Shown here piece after piece: positions 1 through 7,907 of a stretch of 64,000 bases of DNA (positions are counted from its first letter, which is position 1; each line of letters opens with the position of its first letter). The position numbers were made by a program, and so were the translations under genes. Under the pieces are notes generated by a model. That model searched no databases and was not told the origin of the DNA. It worked only from the letters and a program-made list of their open reading frames with translations. The stretch comes from Algoriphagus sediminis. GTDB lineage: Bacteria; Bacteroidota; Bacteroidia; Cytophagales; Cyclobacteriaceae. The stretch is from assembly GCF_030403435.1 (NCBI RefSeq), contig NZ_JAUEPH010000006.1:1-64000 (forward strand). Reading direction: 5' to 3'.

Positions 1-15
1 AATAGCCTGCTTTTT

Positions 16-57
16 AGGCTTTATAAGCCTGAACCTAAGTCGTAGGATTTATAATCC
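16..57. repeat. Two small hairpins in the leading non-coding stretch
   Basis: Positions 1-292 hold no gene I can support. Two inverted repeats with the same TAT loop occur close together: AGGCTT-TAT-AAGCCT at 16-30 and GGATT-TAT-AATCC at 45-57. They may be the 3' end of a transcription unit that starts before the window, or part of a dispersed intergenic repeat. No function is assigned. Confidence 0.35.
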
Positions 58-146
58 GTAAAAAAGGAGAAATCGGACCTTTACCTTTGAAAATAACGGT
101 TGTAAATTTTTTGACCGAATTTGAAGTTTTTATTTCTCCATTATTC

Positions 147-171
147 GGCTTCTCCAGAAGCAGATTTTTTT
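147..171 (+). terminator. Rho-independent terminator
   Basis: GCTTCT-CC-AGAAGC (148-161) forms a tight stem and is followed by AGA and a run of T at 165-171. It most likely ends transcription entering from the left edge, which separates the Rrf2 gene from whatever lies upstream. Confidence 0.5.
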
Positions 172-181
172 AGTGAGTTAG

Positions 182-205
182 GTCCTGTGTCTGGAGACCC
201 AGGAC
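182..205. promoter_or_regulatory. Strong hairpin upstream of the Rrf2 gene
   Basis: GTCCTG (182-187) pairs with CAGGAC (200-205), and the inner GTCT (189-192) pairs with AGAC (195-198), so the stem is nearly continuous. No T-run follows, so it is not a classic terminator. An ACCCTA half-site, like those before other genes of this cluster, follows at 215-220. It could be a leader structure or a protein site for the regulator downstream. This is inference only. Confidence 0.3.
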
Positions 206-292
206 AGTGATTTAACCCTACATCGGAGTTGATCAGAATTGATTTCCCCACCCCCGCACTAGGCTATTCAGAGAATTGGGTTATTTTTGTTA

Positions 293-706
293 ATGCTTTC
301 CAAAAAGACCAAGTATGCCCTGCATGCCCTCACTTACCTCGGTAAACATCGTGATGAGGGAGCGGTGACGATCCATGATATTTCGGAAGAACATGGAATC
401 TCTCATAAATTTCTTGAGAATATTCTGCTTGAGTTAAAGAAAGCAGCCATGCTTGGAAGTAAAAAAGGCAAGGGCGGCGGCTACTACCTGATTAAGGAGC
501 CTTCAGAGATCCCGCTTTCTAAAGTCATTCGACTGCTGGATGGTCCCATTGCTTTGTTGCCCTGTGTCAGTCTGAATTATTACGAGCCTTGTGCGGAATG
601 TAAGGATGAAGCCTCTTGTGGAATAAATAAGGTGATGATACAGGTCCGTGATGAAACCCTTAAAATACTGGAAAACAAGACGTTGGAAGACATTTTAAAA
701 GAATAA
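293..706 (+). CDS. Rrf2-family transcriptional regulator with four cysteines
   Basis: A 137-residue winged-helix regulator of the Rrf2 family (IscR, CymR, NsrR, RirA relatives). The N-terminus MLSKKTKYAL is the usual family start, so ATG 293 is preferred over an in-frame TTG at 287. A glycine-rich wing (KKGKGGGYYL) lies near residues 57-66. Four cysteines follow at about 91, 100, 103 and 109, in the region where IscR-type members bind an iron-sulfur cluster, though the spacing C-x8-C-x2-C-x5-C differs from IscR. It lies directly before sulfur-assimilation genes, so control by sulfide/cysteine supply or Fe-S status is likely. The ACCCTA/TAGGGT repeats at 726-746 and 1812-1823 are candidate operators. 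Family call is secure; ligand is inferred. Confidence 0.9.
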   Translation: MLSKKTKYALHALTYLGKHRDEGAVTIHDISEEHGISHKFLENILLELKKAAMLGSKKGKGGGYYLIKEPSEIPLSKVIRLLDGPIALLPCVSLNYYEPCAECKDEASCGINKVMIQVRDETLKILENKTLEDILKE

Positions 707-723
707 CAAAATTTTTTCCCTAT

Positions 724-748
724 AAACCCTATTTTTTTTATAGGGTTT
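724..748. promoter_or_regulatory. Inverted repeat ACCCTA-N9-TAGGGT, candidate operator
   Basis: AAACCCTAT (724-732) is the reverse complement of ATAGGGTTT (740-748), with a T-tract between. The repeat lies immediately before a perfect TAnnTTTG element (TACTTTTG, 752-759), in the place of the -33 element and spacer. A repressor here would block RNA polymerase. It could also fold as a terminator for the Rrf2 gene because the loop is all T. The same half-sites recur, abutted, at 1812-1823. Confidence 0.45.
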
Positions 749-751
749 GTA

Positions 752-759
752 TACTTTTG
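752..759 (+). promoter_or_regulatory. -7 promoter element for the DUF2061-cysH unit
   Basis: TACTTTTG matches the Bacteroidota -7 consensus TAnnTTTG exactly and lies 24 nt before ATG 784. No TTTG is seen 19 nt upstream; the inverted repeat at 724-748 occupies that place. The element supports the ATG start rather than the in-frame TTG at 757. Confidence 0.45.
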
Positions 760-783
760 AAATTCTATTCCGTAAAGAATATC

Positions 784-1056
784 ATGTTTTTAGATCAAGT
801 CATTAAAAAAAGAGCTGCACTGCCCTCAGGGAAAGACAGTAATCTGAAGAGTTTACTGAAGTCCATTTCCTGGAGAATTGTCGGCACCCTGGACACCATA
901 GTGATTTCCTATATCATCACAGGTAAGCTCACCATGGCTATTTCCATAGGTTCAGTAGAAGTGATTTCTAAACTTCTGCTCTATTACCTGCACGAAAGAG
1001 TTTGGGAAAATATTTCAAAAGAGAAAACGCATGAAACCAACAAAGAATTTGCATGA
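784..1056 (+). CDS. DUF2061 small membrane protein
   Basis: A 90-residue protein matching the DUF2061 family: a conserved SWRIVGTLDT segment followed by two hydrophobic helices (roughly residues 30-50 and 55-75) and a short C-terminal HERVWENI segment. The function of the family is unknown. In Bacteroidota it is commonly found with sulfate-assimilation genes, and here it overlaps cysH by 26 nt, so the two are translated from one message. An auxiliary role in sulfur metabolism or transport is inference from context. ATG 784 is preferred because a -7 element at 752-759 would place the transcript start after TTG 757. Confidence 0.8.
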   Translation: MFLDQVIKKRAALPSGKDSNLKSLLKSISWRIVGTLDTIVISYIITGKLTMAISIGSVEVISKLLLYYLHERVWENISKEKTHETNKEFA

Positions 1057-1735
1057 GCTGGAAGCCCGGCTTGATAAGCTTAATTCCTCAGAAGGATTGG
1101 CTTTGATTGCTGATCTTTTTCCTGGAAAAGCTACCTTTTCGACCTCTTTGGGTCAGGAGGATCAGGTGATCACTCAATTGATCGCTCAAGGAGAAATGGA
1201 CATTAAAATCTTTTCTCTGGACACTGGGAGGTTGTTTCCTGAAACCCTTGACCTTGTGGCCAGAACAGAATCGAAGTATGATCTGAAAATTCAGATGTAT
1301 TATCCGAATACAGAGTCTGTGGAGAATTTGGTCTCTTCAAATGGCATAAACGGATTCTATGATTCTGTAGAGAATAGAAAGTCATGCTGCTTTGTCAGGA
1401 AAGTGGAGCCACTTAAGAGAGCCTTGGCAGGAAATGAGGTCTGGATTACCGGGCTCCGTGCAGAGCAAAGTGCCAATCGTTCTGATATGAAGCGAATTGA
1501 ATGGGACGAGGGAAATCAAATAATCAAGTACAACCCACTATTGGACTGGACTTTTGACGAGATGATTGCCTATATCAAGGAAAACAGCATTCCCTACAAT
1601 CCTCTTCATGACAAGGGATTCATAAGTATAGGTTGTGCTCCCTGTACTCGTGCCATTCTTCCAGGTGAGGATGCAAGAGCAGGTCGATGGTGGTGGGAGG
1701 AGTCCAAAAAGGAATGCGGGTTGCACTCCAAGTAA
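1031..1735 (+). CDS. cysH: Adenylylsulfate (APS) reductase, CysH family
   Basis: 234 residues. Reduces activated sulfate to sulfite in the cytoplasm. The PP-loop region (STSLGQEDQV, 37-46) binds the adenylyl sulfate. The pair Cys119-Cys120 and C202-x2-C205 form the four-cysteine set of the [4Fe-4S] type, which points to APS rather than PAPS as substrate. The C-terminal ECGLH (228-232) carries the catalytic cysteine that forms the thiosulfonate intermediate. It overlaps the upstream DUF2061 gene. No sulfate adenylyltransferase (cysD/cysN) is in the cluster, so APS must come from genes elsewhere. The substrate assignment rests on the cysteine motif and established knowledge of the family. Confidence 0.9.
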   Translation: MKPTKNLHELEARLDKLNSSEGLALIADLFPGKATFSTSLGQEDQVITQLIAQGEMDIKIFSLDTGRLFPETLDLVARTESKYDLKIQMYYPNTESVENLVSSNGINGFYDSVENRKSCCFVRKVEPLKRALAGNEVWITGLRAEQSANRSDMKRIEWDEGNQIIKYNPLLDWTFDEMIAYIKENSIPYNPLHDKGFISIGCAPCTRAILPGEDARAGRWWWEESKKECGLHSK

Positions 1736-1811
1736 TTTCAAACTAATCTGCTGCCCAAATAACCCAATGTTCATTTTAAGTGAGCCTTTTTTATTGGCTT
1801 AAAACCTATTA

Positions 1812-1823
1812 ACCCTATAGGGT
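1812..1823. promoter_or_regulatory. Perfect palindrome ACCCTATAGGGT, candidate operator
   Basis: A 12-bp perfect palindrome eight bases before the sulfite reductase ATG (1831). It has the same half-sites as the spaced repeat at 726-746. The change from 9 to 0 spacer bases is about one helical turn, compatible with a dimer binding both. It is a candidate target of the Rrf2 regulator at 293-706. No clear TAnnTTTG element is seen here. Confidence 0.5.
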
Positions 1824-1830
1824 AACATTT

Positions 1831-3930
1831 ATGCAATGCTTTAGAACAGAAATCGAAAACCCACTAGTAGAAAGGGATATCCTGGAATTGGAGCGAAAAA
1901 TCGCTCTTTTCAAAGAGGGAAAAATCGATGAAGAAAAATTCAGAAGCCTCCGTTTGGCCCGGGGAGTTTATGGTCAGCGGCAACCAGGCGTTCAAATGAT
2001 TCGAATCAAGCTTCCTTACGGCCGAGTAACCGGGCCTCAGCTGAGAAGAATCAGCAAAGTTTCAGAAGAATATTCTACAGGTAGATTGCACATCACCACT
2101 AGACAGGATATTCAGATTCATTATGTAAGTCTTGACCGGACCCCAGAACTCTGGGCAGAGTTGGAGAAGGATGATGTCACACTTCGGGAAGCTTGCGGGA
2201 ATACAGTTCGTAATGTCACCGCTTCAGAAATGGCAGGAATTGATCCCAAGGAGCCATTTGATGTGACCCCCTACGCAGATGAAACCTTCAGGTATTTCCT
2301 CAGAAATCCTATTTGCCAAGAGATGGGGCGGAAGTTTAAAATGGCATTTTCATCCTCAGATGAGGATACAGGTTTGTCCTACCTTCACGATTTAGGTTTT
2401 ATTCCAAAAATCAAAATTGAAGATGGAGTTCCAGTTCGAGGCTTTAAAGTTCTTTTGGGTGGAGGTTTGGGTTCCCAACCCAGGCATGCCGATGTAGCAT
2501 CTGAGTTTATTCCGGAGGATGAATTAATTCCCTTTATCGAGGCTGTACTAAGGGTTTTTGATAGGCACGGAGAAAGAGCCAGAAGGAATAAGGCTCGGAT
2601 GAAATTCTTGGTGAAAGACCTGGGAATCGATCCATTTTTAGAATTAGTTGAACAGGAGAGAAAGGCTCTGGCTTTTCAAAAATACCCTATTGAAACCACT
2701 GAATATGAAAGATCACGGTCTCTGCCCAACCCTGAATCCCCCGCATTAGATGAAGAATTGGGTCTGGACTTTGATCTTTGGAAGCAAACCAATGTCCTTG
2801 CTCAAAAGCAAGAGGGTTTTGTAGCACTTGGGATAAGGGTTCCTCTGGGTGATTTCTACATTTCTCAGGCCAGAGCTTTGGCAGATTTAGTAGAAAAGTA
2901 TGCCAATAATGAGGTAAGATTTACCCTTAGACAGAATTTTTTGATTCGGGATGTTCGTGAGGATTTGGTTCCATTCTTTTATCAGGAATTAAAGAAAATC
3001 GGCTTGGCCGAAAGAGGATATAATTCCTTTGCCGATATCACAGCTTGTCCAGGAACGGATACTTGCAATTTGGGTATTGCCAGCTCTACGGGTATCGCGA
3101 AGGAACTAGAAAAGGTGATTTTTGAGGATTACTCTCAATACATCAATAATCAGGAACTGGTCATCAAGATTTCGGGCTGCATGAATGCCTGCGGTCAGCA
3201 TAATATGGCTCACATCGGTTTTCAGGGAATGTCCATGAAAGTGGGACAAACTGTAATCCCCGCATTGCAGATTCTGCTTGGTGGGGCAAACCACGGAAAC
3301 GGAAACGGTAGATTTGCAGACAAAGTCACTAAAGTTCCAAGCAAACGTGGACCTGAAGCTTTAAGGAAAATTTTGGATGATTTCGAGTCTCATGCAAAGG
3401 GACTTTCATTCCTAGATTATTATGACCTTAAGGGACAGAGATATTTTTATGACCTGCTAAAAGATCTTGCAGATCCGAGCAAGATCACGGAGGAGGACCG
3501 AATTGACTGGGGAAGAAATGAGAACTATGAGCGAGCCGTGGGAATCGGTGAATGCGCCGGAGTGGTGATTGATCTGGTGACGACCTTGCTTCTGGAAGCT
3601 AAGGAAAAACTAGATCTTGGGGCAGAAGCCCTTGAAGATAGGAGATGGTCTGACAGTATTTATCATCATTATGCGGGATTGATTAATGGTGCCAAAGCTC
3701 TTTTACTCAGTGAAGATATCAGCACAAATAGTTATGCAAATATTGTCAAATTGTTTGATGAGAATTTTGTAGAAACTGGCCGCATCAAACTAGGAGGAAG
3801 TTTCGAGGAAATAGTTTACGAAATGCGGGAAAATGAACCGACTGAAAGCTTTGCAAAAGCTTATTCAGTTTCAGCCAAAAAAGTATATGAACTGCTAAAA
3901 GCACATAGAAAGGAGGAGGTGCCAGCATGA
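1831..3930 (+). CDS. Ferredoxin-type sulfite (nitrite) reductase with HEPN-like C-terminal tail
   Basis: 699 residues. Six-electron reduction of sulfite to sulfide (or nitrite to ammonia) with siroheme coupled to a [4Fe-4S] cluster. The two-fold repeated ferredoxin-like/SiR domains span about residues 50-540. The cluster ligands are C406-x5-C412 and C450-x3-C454. The N-terminal GRLHITTRQDIQIHY is characteristic of the family. After about residue 560 there is an extra helical segment of 130 residues that resembles HEPN domains. The siroheme genes follow immediately: the SUMT gene overlaps this stop as ATGA. Context (cysH upstream) favours sulfite as the substrate. The tail's job is unknown; redox-partner docking or assembly is conceivable. 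Confidence 0.88.
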   Translation: MQCFRTEIENPLVERDILELERKIALFKEGKIDEEKFRSLRLARGVYGQRQPGVQMIRIKLPYGRVTGPQLRRISKVSEEYSTGRLHITTRQDIQIHYVSLDRTPELWAELEKDDVTLREACGNTVRNVTASEMAGIDPKEPFDVTPYADETFRYFLRNPICQEMGRKFKMAFSSSDEDTGLSYLHDLGFIPKIKIEDGVPVRGFKVLLGGGLGSQPRHADVASEFIPEDELIPFIEAVLRVFDRHGERARRNKARMKFLVKDLGIDPFLELVEQERKALAFQKYPIETTEYERSRSLPNPESPALDEELGLDFDLWKQTNVLAQKQEGFVALGIRVPLGDFYISQARALADLVEKYANNEVRFTLRQNFLIRDVREDLVPFFYQELKKIGLAERGYNSFADITACPGTDTCNLGIASSTGIAKELEKVIFEDYSQYINNQELVIKISGCMNACGQHNMAHIGFQGMSMKVGQTVIPALQILLGGANHGNGNGRFADKVTKVPSKRGPEALRKILDDFESHAKGLSFLDYYDLKGQRYFYDLLKDLADPSKITEEDRIDWGRNENYERAVGIGECAGVVIDLVTTLLLEAKEKLDLGAEALEDRRWSDSIYHHYAGLINGAKALLLSEDISTNSYANIVKLFDENFVETGRIKLGGSFEEIVYEMRENEPTESFAKAYSVSAKKVYELLKAHRKEEVPA

Positions 3931-4691
3931 TTAACTCGACCAAGGCCAAAGTAACTCTGGTAGGAGCTGGTCCCGGTGATCCGGAATTGATTACGCTCAA
4001 AGGAGTTCTTGCCCTGAATACCGCAGATGTTGTTTTGTATGATGCCCTTATCGATCCGGTTCTCTTAAATCATGCTCCTAAATCATCGATCAAGATTTTT
4101 GTGGGTAAAAGGGTAGGTAAGCATTCTATTCCACAGGAAGACACGAATCAGCTTTGCGTCAGCCTGGCAAAAAAACACGGGCATGTGGTACGCCTCAAAG
4201 GAGGTGACCCGTTTGTCTTCGGCCGGGGAGGCGAAGAGGTGGAGTATCTCGAAAACTTTAATATCCCCTCTTCGGTGGTGCCTGGAATTACCTCAGGAAT
4301 TGCCGTTCCTGCCAATGTCGGAATCCCGGTGACCAAGCGAGGAGTGGCAGAAAGCTTTTGGGTGGTGACGGGAACTACTTCCTCGAGAGAACTTTCGAAT
4401 GATTTACACCTTGCTGCGCAAAGCTCAGCGACTATTGTGATTTTGATGGGAACCAGAAAACTTCCAGAAATCGTGCGGGTATTTCAAAAGGAGGGAAAAA
4501 AGGATTTGCCCATAGCCATCATTCAAAGTGGAACCACAAATGAAGAAAGGGTGACGGCAGGAAAAATTTCAAACATCCTAATAAAAGCTGAAAAGGATCA
4601 GGTAAAAGCTCCAGCCATTATCATTGTGGGTGAAGTGGTCAAGGAAAGTGAAAAGCTGGCCCATGTGTACAGAGAAGTGGTGAGACTTTAA
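3927..4691 (+). CDS. cobA: Uroporphyrinogen-III C-methyltransferase (SUMT)
   Basis: 254 residues. Transfers two methyl groups from SAM to uroporphyrinogen III, giving precorrin-2, the first step towards siroheme. Family motifs: VGAGPGDPELITLKG (about 12-26), VRLKGGDPFVFGRGGEE (about 88-104), VPGITSGIAVPANVGIPVTKRG (about 114-135). The length equals the stand-alone SUMT, so this is not a CysG fusion. It starts inside the stop of the sulfite reductase (ATGA). A purine-rich AAAGGAGG at 3909-3916 looks like an SD but also encodes K-E-E, so it may be incidental. Confidence 0.93.
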   Translation: MINSTKAKVTLVGAGPGDPELITLKGVLALNTADVVLYDALIDPVLLNHAPKSSIKIFVGKRVGKHSIPQEDTNQLCVSLAKKHGHVVRLKGGDPFVFGRGGEEVEYLENFNIPSSVVPGITSGIAVPANVGIPVTKRGVAESFWVVTGTTSSRELSNDLHLAAQSSATIVILMGTRKLPEIVRVFQKEGKKDLPIAIIQSGTTNEERVTAGKISNILIKAEKDQVKAPAIIIVGEVVKESEKLAHVYREVVRL

Positions 4692-4714
4692 TCCTTGACC
4701 TAGAAAATAGAATC

Positions 4715-5296
4715 ATGAATCAACTGTATCCCATTTTTCTAAAGCTCCATGAGCTGAATGTCTTGATCGTTGGAGGAGGTTTTGTCGGTACCGAAAAGCT
4801 TCACTTTATTCTTAAGTCCAGTCCTGAAGCTCAGGTTACCGTGGTTTCCAAGGAGTTTTGCTCGGAATTTCTGGAAATTGCTTTGGCGGCAAAGAATGTG
4901 ACCCTCGTCGAGGATTCATATCAAGAAAAATATCTTTCAGGAAAACATATCGTAATTGCCGCTACGGATAGTAAGGAAGTGAATCGGCAGATCAGAGATG
5001 AGTCCAAAGAGCGATTTCTTTTGGTAAATGTGGCAGATACTCCGGAGCTATGTGATTTTTATCTGGGTGGGATCGTAACCAAAGGAAATCTGAAGGTGGC
5101 TATTTCCACAAATGGAAAATCGCCGACAGCGGCTAAGCGAATTCGACAACTTCTGGAGGAAGTCCTTCCGGAGGAGTTGGATGATCTCTTGGATAATCTA
5201 AACGCTTATCGTTCTACTCTAAAAGGGGATTTTGAGTATAAGGTGAAGGCTATGAATGAGGTTACCGAGGGGTTGGTGAAGAGGGTTGAGGTTTAA
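4715..5296 (+). CDS. Siroheme synthase: precorrin-2 dehydrogenase / sirohydrochlorin ferrochelatase
   Basis: 193 residues matching the N-terminal part of CysG or yeast Met8p. It oxidises precorrin-2 with NAD and probably inserts iron to finish siroheme. The Rossmann motif VLIVGGGFVGTEK (about 17-29) binds NAD. STNGKSPTAAKRIRQLLEE (about 129-147) is the conserved segment of the family. It lies 23 nt after the SUMT gene and closes the sulfur cluster. No separate chelatase is seen, which supports a bifunctional enzyme. A degenerate CAGTT-rich repeat follows the stop at once. Confidence 0.88.
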   Translation: MNQLYPIFLKLHELNVLIVGGGFVGTEKLHFILKSSPEAQVTVVSKEFCSEFLEIALAAKNVTLVEDSYQEKYLSGKHIVIAATDSKEVNRQIRDESKERFLLVNVADTPELCDFYLGGIVTKGNLKVAISTNGKSPTAAKRIRQLLEEVLPEELDDLLDNLNAYRSTLKGDFEYKVKAMNEVTEGLVKRVEV

Positions 5297-5300
5297 GGGG

Positions 5301-5365
5301 TCAGTTTCCAGTCTCGGCAGTTAGTTTTTCCAATTGTCGGTTCCCAGTTTTCAGTTCTCTGTTTT
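5301..5365. repeat. Degenerate CAGTT-type intergenic repeat, copy 1
   Basis: Several imperfect units of the form (T/C)CAGTT(N)CCAGT and GTCGGTTCCCAGTT follow the siroheme gene stop. Related arrays occur at 23637-23676, 30231-30266 and 36801-36830, each just after the stop of a plus-strand gene. The rest of the gap to 5510 holds AT-rich AAATC-type units and no gene. Confidence 0.55.
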
Positions 5366-5510
5366 GTAGTACTTAGTCATAATTTGTCCTTGCTTACCAG
5401 GCCAGTCGGACAGGTTAGTGCAATGTTCGATCTGTTTACGTTCGAAAGCTATCCAGCATTCGATGTTTGCTAGACTAAGATCAAAAATCCTAATTCTCAA
5501 ATCGTAAAAC

Positions 5511-5855
5511 CTAAAGATCTAATATCGCTTCTAGCTTTTGTAGAAGTTCAAGCTTTTTGGTTGGTGGTAAATCCCCTAGTTTTTCTAAAAACCTTCGATT
5601 ATCAATTGCTCGAATTTGATCAACGAGAATTTCGGATTTTTGAGTCAGGCCCGTCTTAACTGGGCTAACTTTAACCCTGAGGATGTTTTCTTTGGGACTC
5701 AATTGACTTGTGATGGGGCAAATTAGCGTCGAAGGATGATCTGCCTGATTGAGTAGATTTGTTTGGATGACTACAGCAGGTCTTATTTTTCCAGCCTCGG
5801 TTCCCTTTGAAGGATTGAGATTTACCAACCAAATCTCAAATTGATGTTTCATCAA
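5511..5855 (-). CDS. Type II toxin, PemK/MazF family endoribonuclease
   Basis: 114 residues with the compact MazF/PemK fold: EIWLVNLNPSKGTEAGKIRPAVVIQ at the N-terminus (conserved K/GxE..K.RP motif), LICPITS in the middle and SEILVDQIRAIDNRRF near the C-terminus. Such toxins cleave mRNA in a sequence-dependent way. Its start lies inside the antitoxin gene (20-nt overlap), the usual antitoxin-first arrangement. Two adjacent ATG codons (5855, 5852) could start it. No catalytic residue is obviously missing, so it is probably active or recently so. Confidence 0.88.
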   Translation of the reverse strand: MMKHQFEIWLVNLNPSKGTEAGKIRPAVVIQTNLLNQADHPSTLICPITSQLSPKENILRVKVSPVKTGLTQKSEILVDQIRAIDNRRFLEKLGDLPPTKKLELLQKLEAILDL

Positions 5856-6072
5856 TTAACTGATCAAATTCAGAGTTGATTTTTATCGATGACTCCTTCA
5901 CCAGTCCTGATGCCTCTTTGAATGCCTTAGCCAATTCTTTTCTTTGATTGTATCGATTAAAAAAGGCAAGAGCCTCATTAATGTATCGGTTCCTTGGAAG
6001 TCCTATTTTCTTCACCATTTCTTCGGTGACCTCATAGATATCTTCATCTAATTTTAAAGAAAGCGTTTTCAT
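5836..6072 (-). CDS. Antitoxin of the MazF/PemK pair, ribbon-helix-helix type
   Basis: 78 residues. The N-terminus MKTLSLKLDEDIYEVTEEMVKKIGLPRNRYINEALAFF (in part) fits a ribbon-helix-helix DNA-binding dimer: a short strand followed by two helices. The C-terminal 30 residues are acidic/mixed and would wrap the toxin. The gene precedes and overlaps the toxin. A 10-bp palindrome AGTATATACT (6094-6103) and a TACTTTTG -7 element lie upstream, as expected for an autoregulated operon. Confidence 0.82.
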   Translation of the reverse strand: MKTLSLKLDEDIYEVTEEMVKKIGLPRNRYINEALAFFNRYNQRKELAKAFKEASGLVKESSIKINSEFDQLIDETSI

Positions 6073-6093
6073 AACACAAATAGTAATACCAAA

Positions 6094-6103
6094 AGTATAT
6101 ACT
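6094..6103. promoter_or_regulatory. Palindrome AGTATATACT in the toxin-antitoxin promoter
   Basis: Perfect 10-bp palindrome 22 nt before the antitoxin ATG. On the minus strand it overlaps TACTTTTG, an exact TAnnTTTG element. Binding by the ribbon-helix-helix antitoxin would shut off the operon. This is inferred from position and symmetry. Confidence 0.45.
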
Positions 6104-6157
6104 AAATTTAAATAAAAAGTTCTAATTCCAAAATCAGAAATAGTAAATCTGAGATCA

Positions 6158-7813
6158 TCAATTCCAAATTCTGCCCATTGGGTCTACGCCCGTCATCTCC
6201 CAATGTCCAAGGGCCATAGGAATACAACCGATAGAATTCAATTCATCAAAGAAGTCTTTCACTCTAAACTCTTCTCCTTTCTCTTCCTTGATCCTTGCAT
6301 AGTCAGCCATGGCATCTTCAAGCAGATACTTTCCGGTAATGTAGCTGGTGCCATATCCAGGCTGGCGCATATACAGATGTTGCTCGAAAAGGAGCAATTC
6401 CTTTTCAGTTTTCATCCAACCTCTGGGTGTATAGTCAGAATGAATCCCTCCGGCTTCTACCATGGTCATTTCATTCGCATGGGCATAAAGAGAGCCCAGA
6501 CCTCTGGCGGCACGCTGGGCGATCATGATATACACTATCTCCCTTGACCGAGGCGAATCCTCGTAAAGCCCCGCATCCATAAACATTTCTTCTACGGCTG
6601 TTGCAACTCCTTCATTTCTAGAGTCAAAAATATTGTACAGCAAGGGATCACGGCGTATTCGTCGTGGATTCGGTTCATTATCCATTCTGGCCAGCTCAAA
6701 CCAATGATAGAAATGCGAATAAAGAGGAAGTGGATCATAATGCATTCCTATGTAAAAGAAATTCCTTTGTTCTTTTGGGATAAAGCTGCCCCGGTGCTTT
6801 CTCAGGGCGGGCTCAAAATAATCTTTGACAGTCACGATATCCTGATCCTCCAAAAAGGTCATCATTTTCTGAATAGACTCTTCGGTGAGCTTGTCAAAAT
6901 CTGCTTCCGTATTTGCCTCTGGCAAAGGAGGTAAATTCCGGTTTTGATGTTCTTCAAGTTTTAATGAACTCCAGGCTCTGGCCAGTTCCCTTTTCAAAAT
7001 CATCACCTCATCCTCCCAGGTCAAAGGAACCAAATGCACGTTTTGTAGATACCAGGTATAATTTTCTTTTCCGATTCCAGATGGGCCTGTCTTCTTTGGA
7101 GCTTCTTCTTCCAGCCAGATCACGAAGTCCTCCGTTGATTCTTTGGCTTGGTTGATGGCTTCTCCTAGCTCTGGATCAGATGTGATCTCTGCCAGGGTCA
7201 GCATGTTGTTTAGGTCAACAGCCTGCTTGGCGATCGTTGGAATACCTGCAGCCCAAAGTTCTTTTGCGTTTCCTGTGAGATTTATTTTTGCTTGTTCATT
7301 GAGCGCTGGGATGGATCTTAGTTCACTGAGTATCTTTGCCTTGCTACTTTCATCCAATGGGAAAGAATATTGCCAGAGTTCCAATACCCCGTGATGGGTT
7401 GGTCCCTCGTGAGCGGGCACATCACTTCTGCTCATCCAAACTGACTTATAAAAAGCAGGGTCTCTTACCCAAGGTTTGAGAACGCGGTAATTGAAATCAT
7501 AGCCATTCATTTCTGCCCAAACCACCCTGTAATCCACTTGATCAGGAATACTCCATCCTGTGGTATCCATAGCATCTAGCTCTGCCTTGAGATCCAAAAA
7601 CTCAGGATGCCGGGAATCGAAAGTCTCCTTGCGGTAATCCGGAGCCCCTTCGAATTTGGGGGGATTCTCAAATGCTCTCCATCTCTCAAAAAGATCTTCT
7701 AAATCTGATAGAGAGGCCTCTTTTTTTTCTATTTGGATTTTTTGATCTTCCGGCTGAGCACATGAAATCACTAGGGTTAGAAGAATCACGAAATGGGCAA
7801 ATGAGTATTTCAT
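6158..7813 (-). CDS. DUF885-family lipoprotein
   Basis: 551 residues, the normal length for DUF885. A signal peptide ends in a lipobox (LVISC, Cys18), so it is an envelope lipoprotein. Family segments include [20 protein letters not shown] (mid-protein), [14 protein letters not shown] and [17 protein letters not shown] (C-terminal third). Several DUF885 members are described as metallopeptidase-like with an HExxxGH-type motif. I do not see it at the expected C-terminal place; an HEGPTHH string lies near residue 134 instead. Catalysis is therefore uncertain. It is a single gene read away from metK. Confidence 0.8.
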   Translation of the reverse strand: MKYSFAHFVILLTLVISCAQPEDQKIQIEKKEASLSDLEDLFERWRAFENPPKFEGAPDYRKETFDSRHPEFLDLKAELDAMDTTGWSIPDQVDYRVVWAEMNGYDFNYRVLKPWVRDPAFYKSVWMSRSDVPAHEGPTHHGVLELWQYSFPLDESSKAKILSELRSIPALNEQAKINLTGNAKELWAAGIPTIAKQAVDLNNMLTLAEITSDPELGEAINQAKESTEDFVIWLEEEAPKKTGPSGIGKENYTWYLQNVHLVPLTWEDEVMILKRELARAWSSLKLEEHQNRNLPPLPEANTEADFDKLTEESIQKMMTFLEDQDIVTVKDYFEPALRKHRGSFIPKEQRNFFYIGMHYDPLPLYSHFYHWFELARMDNEPNPRRIRRDPLLYNIFDSRNEGVATAVEEMFMDAGLYEDSPRSREIVYIMIAQRAARGLGSLYAHANEMTMVEAGGIHSDYTPRGWMKTEKELLLFEQHLYMRQPGYGTSYITGKYLLEDAMADYARIKEEKGEEFRVKDFFDELNSIGCIPMALGHWEMTGVDPMGRIWN

Positions 7814-7907
7814 AAAGTTCGGGTAATTAGAAAGGGTGGAAGATAGTAAAATTTCATTTTTGAGATTAGGAAACAGAGGACAGGGATCATCCCGTCCTTA
7901 CATTTTA

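Noticed and set aside
287..292. TTG start for the Rrf2 gene
   Set aside because: ATG 293 gives the standard family N-terminus.
3909..3916. AAAGGAGG as a functional SD for the SUMT gene
   Set aside because: It lies in the coding end of the sulfite reductase and encodes K-E-E; not clearly selected as an SD.
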